Assembly: GCA_902702965.1 (NCBI GenBank)
Contig: CACRXP010000087.1
Coordinates: 1,371,477 to 1,435,476, forward strand
Direction of reading: 5' to 3'
Source: Spirometra erinaceieuropaei
Taxonomy: Eukaryota > Platyhelminthes > Cestoda > Diphyllobothriidea > Diphyllobothriidae
DNA length: 64,000 nucleotides
Below the pieces are notes generated by a model. The model was not told where the DNA came from, ran no database searches, and saw only the letters and a program-made list of their open reading frames with translations. This document shows, one piece after another, positions 54,985-64,000 of this stretch. Every line of letters starts with the position of its first letter. The first letter of the stretch is position 1. Position numbers and translations under genes: made by a program.

Positions 54985-57320
54985 CTGGATTTACCGACAG
55001 CAAAGTCGACTCACTTATTCAAACGAGTTTTCCCTATATTCTGTTCCAAATTTATGCGTCCAGTTACTCTACAACACTTTCTGTCATGCATACCATAAGA
55101 TCGAAATTTGTTTCTTCAATTAACATAACATTTTCTTCGTTTTTGAATTTTACTGCATTAACAGATGTTTTTCTGAGTGTGGTGCGCAGTTTTCATCGAA
55201 AATCCGGTTTTCACCGATATTTAAGCGCTCCCGACTAGGTTACTCGCATATTTTGTCTGCCCCCCCTGTTGAAATCTGGCGTCTCGACTTCATGCTCATT
55301 AAGCAGCATTTAGGATCGCTTAAGAACTGCGAACTTTGCTTCGCAGACGGGCGCATACCTGTGGCCCGCCCAGAGATCCGGCATTAACTGACCTACTGTC
55401 CCAAAATCCTAACAAATTTCAGTTTCTTTCATCCATATGCCTTTTCCCTTATCTGACCTTGCGCCAGACCAACAATAATACTCAGAAAGGAGAGATTCGG
55501 CACTTTTACAATGCTGAGACAGGCAACGAAACTGATCGCAATCCGCCCAAAGTCTGTTAGGATACTAGAACGTCTATTTACCGCTCAATCGCTTCGTGAA
55601 CTGAAGAGAGCACAATCTCTGGTCAGGCGCCCAAGATTTGGCCACGAGAGTCTTAAATGTCAGTGTTCATTACCCTAAAGTATACTGAGATATACTGAAC
55701 CATTTTTAAGTTCTAATCCCTTCCACGTGGCCGAGATTGTGAACTCTTGAAGTCGGACAGAGGGACTGTATTCAACGAACCATCTTGAGTGCAGGGACGG
55801 AGCGGGTAGTTCGGGTTGGTTTCTGGACATAGAGTGTGAGGCATGCTCGAATGTCCGCGTGGCGACTCAAAACTTATGATTGAAGCTAGTATAAATTTTT
55901 GTTGGATACTGATTGTAGGTTGCTAGGGACAGTTTTCTTGACGGGGGTCTTTAACTATATTACTGAGAGGAAGGTAAGGCGGTGCGGTCACAAGACAAAC
56001 TTACGAAAAATATCATCTCAAGACAATCCATATGCTACAGTCTCCTTGTCACCTGGCTGGGAATTCGGTAATTCCTGTGTTCTCATCATACTTGCGAAAT
56101 TAAACGTCGCACAAGTAGCTTTTTTTCCCTTTTTGGGTTTTCAATTAACTTGCCTATTAAACACTCGATCCCTGCTAATCTACGTCCGGACGAGCACTCA
56201 AATTTAATATACAGAATATGAACAGATCAATCCAGTCAGAAGTTAATGACTTGTCCAAATCTGCTTACGTCCTCACATGTATATGAGGTTTTAAACTAGA
56301 CAGTAGACAGTTTACTTAACGCGATTTCCTGTTTTTCTTCATGTCACCCGTGGTATGCTACATGATTTTCATGCGATAACTGATTATTTGTACCGAGATT
56401 CATCTTTGCTTCTTTTAAACAACTTAGCATGACTGAAAATTACAAGCCTTACAGATAATTAATCCAAGCTGGGAATAGTCCTTGTAATTACGATTATCTG
56501 ACATCCTGCAGCCTTAAAAGATATGAACTTCTCGCATCGTTCTCAAGAGCAATGGTTTAATTTATAAAATCATTGGCAATCACTTAGATCTTAATCAACA
56601 CTTTTGTGGAAATCGTCATGGTAAATACTATCGGCTGAAAGCTTCGTTAAGTAGATCATAAACAAATTGGGATTAATTTGAACGGTAGTCGCTGGTGATA
56701 TATACCTTCAGTATAATGTTATTCGAATGGGGCATTAACGATGCAAGTTAGTGCCTACTGATCATGTATTACTTAGTTACCTGTTAAATTAACTGTCCAC
56801 CGAACATCTTAAACTTCATTTATATGGTTTACTTCTAGTCTACATTAACTGCCTCCTTTCGTCAAGTTTGCTTAAACCGCTAAAGTGTACCCGTTCACAT
56901 TTCAAAAATTCTAGCCTGCTTAGGCGAATTTTGCTGCCTTTCATGCTCAGCTCAATTTTGTGGCGTCTTCAGAACCTCTTTGAGCGACGCAACGGTTGCG
57001 TGCTAAATTTAGTGTCATGCTTAATTAACACAATTTCCGCAGGCGGACATTCTTTGAAAGAATTCTGATCGACATTTTGCCATTATGCTCAGTTAGCAAC
57101 GTGGTCTCTGTTTAACTAAACTTCGTTTTCTACTCCCCCTTACCAAGTAACCAGGTATGTTTTCTTTAAATCCAACGGTAAGCATCGCCGATCTAAAAGA
57201 CAAATTTAGTCCGCACAGTATAGTGAAGCGAAATATTCACTGAAGCTACTTTACTTCGCTTGTCATAAACGGGCCATTCTTATGTCAGGCCGTGGACTCG
57301 TCATGAATCCGAATCTCATG
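54985..57320. other. No recognisable gene
   Basis: About 2.3 kb. Frames at 55336-55560, 55899-56207 and 56868-57068 are open but carry no domain. Confidence 0.4.
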
Positions 57321-57324
57321 TTAT

Positions 57325-57425
57325 GAAAATCTGGGATTAAGTGTTGTTGACTGACTGACGACAGCGACAAATAAGTCAGAAATGGTCATCCCAGTCTCAT
57401 TTGTCTGTGTTCATACTCTTTCCCC
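57325..57425 (+). repeat. SINE-B copy, partial
   Basis: GGGATTAAGTGTTGTTGACT, then AAATAAGTCAGAAATGGTCA and CCCAGTCTCATTTGTCTGTG match the body. Confidence 0.6.
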
Positions 57426-57739
57426 CAGACTTCCTGTTCAGCCAGTTCTCCAGAGCCTCTGTCTTTTCTTCTGTGTTTTCTAGTGTTATGTACAAAACTT
57501 CAATCGATGCCAGACGCATCAGTCGTTACTGAGCTCTGACGATCAGCAACATTTGTACTGGTGGCCATTGCAAGTTGTGTATTTTTCCTTAGTGGTCAGC
57601 GCTTAGTAAATATGTCTTTTAGCTATCCAAAGGGAATTAGATGGGTAAACTAAGACTTTGGCTTCCCTAGCATCCCTTTTTATGAACGTACCGGTAGCGA
57701 AACGGTCAACTACCTTTGTTATTTCATTGTCCACAATCA

Positions 57740-58590
57740 ACAGCATATAGGAATGCCAGTGAATGCCCCCAACAAATTGTTATTGATCTGTACCTTGGAC
57801 GTGCATTTGCTATTTGACAACAATCTATACAGACAGATGGATGGCGTAGCTATAGATTCGCCCTTGGCCCGCTTTTGGCAAATATATTTATGGGCATGCT
57901 AGAAGCTTTCCAGCTACGTCACCAGATCGACGGTCTGAGATACTATAGGCGGTACGTGGACGATATATTTGCAATTGCAGCAAAACAAAATGACATCTCA
58001 ATTTCAGTGGATGTTATAAATCAGGCACACTCATCAATAACATTCTCTCTAGAAGACGAACAGTCTGGTTTGCTTTCCTTTCTTCATGTGCTTCTGAGTA
58101 GAAGGCCTGACGGCAGCATTCGACGTAGAGTCTGTCTTAAGAAAACGTAGTCCCGACAATACACCCATTTTGGGGATTTCGTACCGCTAAATGTTAAACA
58201 TAATTTAGACCGCTGTTTGACAGAAAGGGTGAGAAGAATCTGATTAGCTGATGGCGTTGAGAAAGACCTTAAGATCATCGAAAACCTTTTTCCTCAGAGC
58301 GGGTACCCTGATCGATTCATTGCTTAGAACATGGACGAAAGACCACCAGGACTCTCGATGCTGACGGCAGAAAAAAGGCTCTTCATCAGGGTCCCATTTT
58401 AGGGGGACGCGCCAAGTGAACTTTTAGAAGACGCCTAACTCAAGCTGTATCACAGACTTTTACAGCAGCTGACACCCGTGTACTGTTCTCCACCAGTCCC
58501 ATCCTATACGGAGAGGGCAAGGACAAACTTCCAGCTCAGACCACCTCTACAAGTTACTAGTTCAACTCATTTTGTTTTCCCAACCAACTA
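57740..58590 (+). pseudogene. Penelope-like element reverse transcriptase with YVDD box, frameshifted
   Basis: The palm of the RT is readable. NAPNKLLLICTLDVHLLFDN is followed by LYRQMDGVAIDSPL (family motif with MGSPL; here IDSPL). A one-base shift follows, then ANIFMGMLEAFQLRHQIDGL, YYRRYVDDIFAIAA and SGLLSFLHVLLSRRPDGS. The YVDD catalytic box is intact (residues 27-30 counted from the ATG at 57875). After a stop at 58148 the linker continues in shifted frames: RQYTHFGDFVPLNVKHNLDR, then DGVEKDLKIIENLFPQSGYP, LTAEKRLFIRVPF and finally LYGEGKDKLPAQTTS. The break comes just where the nuclease should begin. Linker style fits family 2 rather than family 1. Dead through frameshifts and stops. 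Confidence 0.85.
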
Positions 58591-58599
58591 ATAATTTTA

Positions 58600-60235
58600 A
58601 GAAAGTGGCTTTGGGGCTTAGTCATACTCATAAAGGGACGAAATTGATTCTTTAGCCAGCTAAGCACAGGAGTTTTCATCGTAAATATGCACTTTGGAAG
58701 AATATTTCCAATGCCTAACAACAGTAACATACTCCCAGTACTGGGAAGTTGGTTATAAATACGGTCTTTTTAAATTACAGTGTAATGTGAAAGAATCATT
58801 GATGACCTATTGAACCGTTTGTCAACCTTACCCCGATCCCAGCCTATGAGGTGCCGGACATTTGATCCCCATCCTTCTTCATCGAGACTTTGAGTCAGGA
58901 GACATACTAGGTAATTGAAGTTTAGCCAACCTGTTTAAAAGCCCGGGCTAGTTCATTGTGTCTTGTTTTAGCCTCATTTCAGAACTGTCGTAGACGATCG
59001 TTGTCGCGGACGGAATGATCAGTTGACCGTGACTCAATTTCGATCGCAGAAGAAACGCTTTTCCACCCCAAGTTGTTTTTTCATTGAGCTTTAACCTAGA
59101 CGACCTACCACCGCGTCAGGGACTACGACCGGGCATATTCAGAGACAAAATTGATTGTTCATCGTTGGGTGGTCACCTGTGTGAGTTATAGGCAGGTGCC
59201 GCAATTAAAATGGAATCGACCCTATTCCATCCTGCAGTGAAAGATGCCCAAATACTGTAAAAGTTGCTGTTCGATAAGCCAAATTTTAGCGGACTCCTGG
59301 TTGTGGCGCCGGTGCGCCAATCTTTAGTAACCGTGGAACTCAATTCGTCTTAATTAGTACTACAAAACAGGGCACAATAATACACGCAGAATGGGTAGAT
59401 TAATAATACTGCTGCGATGGTGATTTAGGATTTGAGCAGATGTTTGTCACACACTTTTGAGGATTTGCTGTCGAAGAACGACACCAAAAAAACCACCGTA
59501 AATTGCGTAGGCTCTGGTGATTGATGAAGACAGTGCTCCTTATTTAGGGAGGCCTTCAAAAATCGTGCTCTAAACAACTCTCCTTGTGTTAGCCCTTCAG
59601 ATCCCGGCTGGGTCATTTTGGGCGTTAAAGCGCTTAACCGATTCACAGGGCGGTAGCATTGATCAGACATGCTCAAAACAGACGCCCCACGAAATCGTTA
59701 TTAACTCGGGAGCAAAATCGATGGAAGTATTTTTAATGGTAGGGGGCGCTCATCGATGACCGAGCATGTTACAAACCTCGGATACTTATCAAGCACCGGA
59801 ACCATCTGGTTCTTTTTTTCTGAGCCTTCAGAGATAACAGCAACAGCAGAGCAGGTGACAGTTGTGGGGGCCATTAGTCAATTAGCCGCCAGTACCGCAG
59901 TTTAGGAGGTGAACGGGGACGTCAGATCCAAGCATCAGGTGATAGAGCCCCCCACTCCCACCCCCGGAGGACCCGAGAAGAAATACCGCCGGAGATATGA
60001 CATGCTCTGCCAGATATAAAAGCCGTTTTAAAGGCCACCGAGAGTATTGGCGCGGGGCTAAGTGTTAGAGTTGCACACGGACTCCAATATGCAATGTACA
60101 GCCGGATGGTGATGATTACGGACCGGTTAAACCGCAGGGATCAGTCTGGTGTAGGTTACTGAATCTCCTGGGTGAAAAATTACTACAAGTAGCTGACCAT
60201 ACCTCTGCGACGGGTCATGAGTTTAAGTCCGTAAC
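58600..60235. other. No recognisable gene
   Basis: Nothing supported beyond a fragment near 59742 resembling the 54.6-kb tandem block. A frame at 59425-59676 (minus) has no domain. Confidence 0.35.
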
Positions 60236-60239
60236 CGCA

Positions 60240-60470
60240 CACCAAAAGCAAGACAATCCGAGAGTTGCCTGAAGCCTGGGTCTGGGGTGAAAACTTCCTC
60301 AATCGATGTGCCGATCCGGCGTCCACATACAGGTCCCCAAGGAGTCACCTCCAGGCTTGTGACACTGGTCGCTGATTGGCCGATTCGTTCCATATCTTTC
60401 GCTTGTTTTGTTGTTGCTGTTATCTCTGAAGGTAGACCCCTATTCGAAATGAAAGTCAAAAAGTAAACAA
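60240..60470 (-). repeat. Dispersed repeat C, copy 3 (minus strand)
   Basis: On the minus strand: CAAAACAAGCGAAAGATATG, AATCAGCGACC, then CTGTATGTGGACGCCGGATC, ACATCGATTGA and CCCAGACCCAGGCT, matching the 32-kb copies. The distal end also resembles, in inverse, CTTCAGAGATAACAGCAACA near 59826, so this copy has an inverted partner about 600 bp away. Confidence 0.55.
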
Positions 60471-60474
60471 ACTA

Positions 60475-60940
60475 TCTCGTTGCTCGATCAGTCTCCTTTT
60501 AGAAACTCGAACATTCGCTCCCCACTTCCGATAATGTCCAAAAAAGACGGGGAGACTGAAAATGAAACTCAACTGAGCCGACAGGACACAGCTCAGTTTC
60601 CCTGCCGTTTCTAGTCAGAGTGGTGCTTCTTCTTCGAGAAAACGGTCAAACCTACTTTTTTTATATTCCTCACAAACGGGTTTTGAAATAACGGCGCTCA
60701 GTGTCCATGCATCGTCACAAAAGCCAGAATGATCGGAGGTGTTTACTGAGTTGGCATTTTTTCAGTCCACCAAAACTAGAATAACCTAGGCGTATAGACT
60801 TACCTGTTTCTTTTTCAGCATCATGTTTGTTGGGTCGTTTTAAAAAACGAGGTATTAGCTCGTGAGCGTCATCTTCCGACTGCTTTACGCGAAATGTCCG
60901 TTCCGTTAAGGCTTGAGGATCAACCTAGAACCCTCGTTGA
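60475..60940. other. No recognisable gene
   Basis: Unrecognised spacer. Confidence 0.35.
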
Positions 60941-60944
60941 CGGC

Positions 60945-61065
60945 GAAAGTAATGCAACAGAAGTGGGTACTGACACAGACAAGGGGTACAGGGATGGTCG
61001 TTTCTGACTCCTCAGTAGTCGTCGGTCACCCGTGCCTAATCCCAGGTTGGTATAGCCTGGCAGTC
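60945..61065 (-). repeat. SINE-B copy, minus strand
   Basis: Reversed body: GACACAGACAAGGGGTACAG, GATGGTCGTTTCTGAC, then CGTCGGTCACCCGTGCCTAA and TCCCAGGTTGG. Confidence 0.58.
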
Positions 61066-61071
61066 GAATGT

Positions 61072-61113
61072 GGTGGAGGAGGAGGAGGAGCAGGAGCAGG
61101 AGCAGGAGGAGGG
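61072..61113. repeat. GGA / GCAGGA microsatellite
   Basis: Purine-rich trinucleotide and hexanucleotide tract. It produces a false poly-Gly frame on + and poly-Leu on minus. Confidence 0.9.
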
Positions 61114-61119
61114 ATGATT

Positions 61120-61980
61120 CGATGGGTGGAATCAAGGCGGCTACTATCTGAGGTTGCACACCAATGTTGCGCGACGGCAATGGGTGTGCGGCCACATTAA
61201 ACACTCATTGGGCGAGTTTGAAGATAGGTAATCTAGTGTCGCCGTGAGATAGTGGCTTGAAGTTTGGGCGCCTGGTGAGCTATGCGTATTCGGCAGTGAA
61301 ACCAACGAATTTGCAATTACTAACATTTCCGCCAGAACTTTAGATTGCTTGCAACTTTGCGGGATGTTTCACATTTAATGAGTGGATAGCTTCAGCGTCC
61401 CCCAGCTACTTTTGTATAACAGTCGACAAAATCCTTAGTTAAGTGCAACAGCCACCAAAGTGCATGCCATACTGAGTGGAATTCCTAGAAGTACCTTCGT
61501 GTAGTAAAGCTTGCCTGAGAAAGATTGCAGTAGCCAACGTTGTGAGACATCACCTCTAGCTACTTCACACATTTTATGGGCTGTATTTTAGTTCAAGGTA
61601 TTTGAAATCGCTGCCCAAGTCAGACTCGCGTAGGAATGACCACATGTGTTATCATTTACGATAACCGGAAGATCTGACGCTTGTGGTTCAACGACAGACT
61701 ACCTCCAAATTTAAGAACCGGGAATCTAAGCCCAACAGAAGCCTTTTTGCCTGCAGGAATTCGTTTTTTCCTCCAGTCTTCAGTTTCAGTTTGTCAGTTC
61801 CAATCTTTCTCCCTAATTGGTTACTCTATCGCTTGGTATGAAAATCCTTAGTAAAAAGCGTGCCTGCAGTAGTGTAGGAAGTAGTGTGGGCTCGCGCTTC
61901 TGTTATCCTATCCATTCAGACGAAACTGGAACGATGCATGTTAATCGTACCAGTTGCTCCATCATCTGTCTTCTGGAGTT
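61120..61980. other. No recognisable gene
   Basis: The frame at 61817-62080 runs into the inverted repeat and has no domain. Confidence 0.35.
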
Positions 61981-61984
61981 TCAT

Positions 61985-62031
61985 CGGCTAGATCGTAGTT
62001 GGTATCCAGGCACCGTATTACAGGCTGCGGG
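61985..62031 (+). repeat. Left arm of a 47-bp inverted repeat enclosing telomere-like DNA
   Basis: CGGCTAGATCGTAGTTGGTA, then CCGTATTACAGGCTGCGGG. Partner arm at 62404-62450 in reverse complement, with about five differences. Confidence 0.8.
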
Positions 62032-62103
62032 GGCGTTTGTTTACTGGAGCTATTTTGTGGGGTTCTATAATCACGTCTGACCCATTTGGCTTCCGTTCTA
62101 CGT

Positions 62104-62370
62104 TGGAGGTTAGGATTAGGGTACCGGTTAATGGTTTTCGATTTTCGGGCTAGGGTTATGCCTTTAGGCTTAGGTTTTCGGGTTACGGTTAGGGTTCAAG
62201 CGTGCGATTAGGTTTCAGTATTACGGTTAGGTTTTTCAGTTACGACTGTGTCTAAGGGCTACGGTTACGGTTACGATTTCGGTTAGGGTTAAGGTTGCCG
62301 TTAGGGTTAACGGTTAACGTTTAATGTTGAGGTTAGGGTTACGGTTACGGTTAGGATTAGGGTTAAGGTC
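62104..62370 (+). repeat. Interstitial telomere-like repeat block (degenerate TTAGGG)
   Basis: Dense, imperfect copies of GGTTAGGGTT and GGTTACGGTT with occasional longer spacers. All are in one orientation (G-rich strand is +). TTAGGG is the telomere unit reported for flatworms. The block is internal, since about 1.6 kb of non-telomeric DNA follows. Confidence 0.85.
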
Positions 62371-62403
62371 GCCGTCCGCTTCCCCATTCCTGGCTACCAA
62401 CTG

Positions 62404-62450
62404 CCCGCAGCCTGTAATACGGGGCCTGGTTACTAACTGCGATCTAGCCG
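62404..62450 (-). repeat. Right arm of the 47-bp inverted repeat
   Basis: CCCGCAGCCTGTAATACGG, then ACTAACTGCGATCTAGCCG is the reverse complement of the left arm. Confidence 0.8.
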
Positions 62451-62454
62451 TTTT

Positions 62455-63790
62455 ATCTACACGCACTGTTTTTGCTTTTCTAAACCCTTCCCATTAATGT
62501 TTATTTGGATGCTCATTTGTACTGAATAAGTGCTGTTTTTTTCTTAAATTAGTTAACTTTGCTGTCACAACAGGCCAAAGTTTTTAACGGTGACGAAGGT
62601 TTAGCAATTAATTTGGCCGCCGAAAGAAACTCGTAGGCAATCTTCGAGTCCGGAACAAGCCTGCAGGGAAAATCGTACTTTTGCTCGGATCCACAGTGCT
62701 GCGTGTTTAACCTGAATTTGCGCGTCGCATTCTCGGTCAGCCGACCTTACGCTCTTTACCTGAGCAGTTCTCATAAATGCGAACATTATTGGAGGCGCGA
62801 GGACATAAATTTCTCCGCTGAGGTTTCGAAACCTCACATTCCAGCAGACGACAGAAAAATGGGGTAAGTTAGAAAGCACAAACTTCGTGTACTTCCGGTC
62901 TCAGCATAGTTTCCCATAGTGTTTAGCTTCCTTTATACGCTTTGAAAATACAAAAGAAAATTGGTTCTTTCAGACATTCTTATTTACATAGTGTTTCCGC
63001 GAGTCAGTGTTATGCACTGGATCCTCTTCGTAAAAATCCTTACTCGGTGTAGCTGTTTTAATTGCTGTATTTCGGGTTTATCATGAAAACCTAGGAAGCC
63101 AAAATTGTGCAGAATGTTTAATAATACAAAATTTTAAATAGGACTGGCTGCTAAAACCATTGCGCTTTCACCAATTGTGTGGTTAGACGAAACATCTGCT
63201 CTATAAGTATGCATCATATTGAGACCTTTGCTATGTATGGACGATTATAACGTCCGTTCCCAGCTTTAAACCGCAATATGTTTTTATGTATACGCTGCAC
63301 AAATGCACGTTTAATGGTGCATAAAGAGGCAAATTTCGATGTTTTCAGCTTTACGTGTTGTTCGTTTAATTTTCATTAAACGCGACGTCATTCGTAATAC
63401 ATGGTCGTAACTGGTTTTGACCCCTAGTAGCATATCTCAATCACTTCACCGATGCACAGCCTCATAAATGGTCGTTTGTGATTCAGGGAGGCGGTTTCTC
63501 TGAATGTTTCTCTTATCTTTTGAGGCGTGCTTCGCTTATAATGAAAACCAACTCTTTTACATGTGCTTTTGTGAACTTCACTTCAAAAATTCGTACACCC
63601 TTCTATAACTGTCATTTGTCTTTCGTTGGAATGACCAAAGTACACGAAAGTTAGTAACCTATGACCAACCTCATTGCCATATGAAAGCCTCTAACAGTTC
63701 GCCCCCAACGTTTCTTTCACGGCGTGTTTGTCCTTCGTGTTTGCTGTAAGCAACCACAAAAAGGTGAAACAATGCCTACTTATACACTTT
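62455..63790. other. No recognisable gene
   Basis: AT-rich spacer upstream of the possible exon at the window edge. If that exon is real, its promoter or an upstream exon may lie here, but I cannot point to one. Confidence 0.35.
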
Positions 63791-63793
63791 TGA

Positions 63794-64000
63794 GTAGATC
63801 GTATTTTTCAAACAGTTGAGTCGTTTTTTAACCTCCACTGTTTACTCCATTTCTCCGACTCCGGCGGAAGGTTTGGACACGGATTTGGACATGGATGCGG
63901 GCACGGATGCGGATGCAGTCCCAGCGGACACAGTGGCTGTCATGGCTGCCACGGCCCTGGTTTTAGTTTTGGTTTTGGCGGCTGCGGTGGCGGCTGCGGT
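63794..64000 (+). CDS. Possible partial exon of a Gly/His/Cys-rich protein, runs off the window
   Basis: In the frame starting after TGA at 63791, the sequence is open to the edge. From 63863 it reads GGRFGHGFGHGCGHGCGCSP, then SGHSGCHGCHGPGFSFGF and GGCGGGCG. The DNA is a loose GGNYNY hexamer series, so the protein has a Gly at every second or third place with His, Cys and Phe between. There is no ATG in frame; a pyrimidine-rich run ending GGCGGAAG just before 63871 could be a splice acceptor. Such Gly-rich proteins are secreted or structural in several animals, but I recognise no named family. Caveat: the other two + frames and one minus frame are also open across the low-complexity part (the minus frame ends in a stop at about 63846), so strand and frame are uncertain. 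Confidence 0.3.

Noticed and set aside
62104..62370. True chromosome end
   Set aside because: The repeats are degenerate and followed by at least 1.6 kb of unrelated DNA, so they are interstitial.

Overview
This is eukaryotic, AT-rich, intergenic-type DNA. It contains no complete host gene that I can support. The content points to a parasitic flatworm, most likely a tapeworm of the diphyllobothriid type, but that is inference. The clues are abundant Penelope-like retroelements (PLEs) with GIY-YIG endonucleases and hammerhead ribozyme motifs, degraded CR1/Jockey-like and RTE-like non-LTR retrotransposons, tRNA-derived short repeats, and an internal block of degenerate TTAGGG repeats. A 41-base run of N at 41240-41280 shows this is a draft scaffold.

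Layout. 1-5 kb: a non-LTR reverse transcriptase (RT) tail, then a PLE endonuclease fragment that ends in a hammerhead motif. 5-17 kb: mostly unrecognised AT-rich sequence with the first three copies of a palindromic, TA-flanked DNA-transposon-like repeat of about 1 kb (here called FB). 17.7-21.4 kb: two PLE remnants, one well kept and one scrambled by an inversion. 24-36 kb: five more FB copies, a decayed PLE and two kinds of short repeat. 36-38.4 kb: the longest open frame in the window, 430 codons of a PLE (RT tail, GIY-YIG endonuclease and a repeated C-terminal tail) cut off at a (TA)n tract, followed by a 366-bp tandem repeat. 38.4-39.7 kb: a tRNA-like repeat against an RTE-like element with an APE endonuclease. 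40.7-48 kb: three FB copies. One contains an inverted PLE terminus around the assembly gap; another contains a tRNA-like foldback insertion with a 14-bp target duplication. 49-52 kb: two PLE 3' ends in inverted orientation and a CR1/Jockey-like fragment. 53.5-58.6 kb: a second PLE family (endonuclease part, then RT part) and a cluster of SINE-like repeats. 62.0-62.45 kb: telomere-like repeats inside a 47-bp inverted repeat. The last 200 bases hold an open Gly/His/Cys-rich frame that runs off the window and may be a host exon.

How it fits together. Nearly everything recognisable is a parasite of the genome. PLEs supply the RT and the GIY-YIG nuclease, and their ends carry self-cleaving-ribozyme-like RNA folds of two distinct designs. 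The short repeats and FB elements have no coding capacity and must rely on enzymes supplied elsewhere. Nested insertions give a relative order: FB elements are older than the tRNA-like insertion and the PLE-end insertion found within them.
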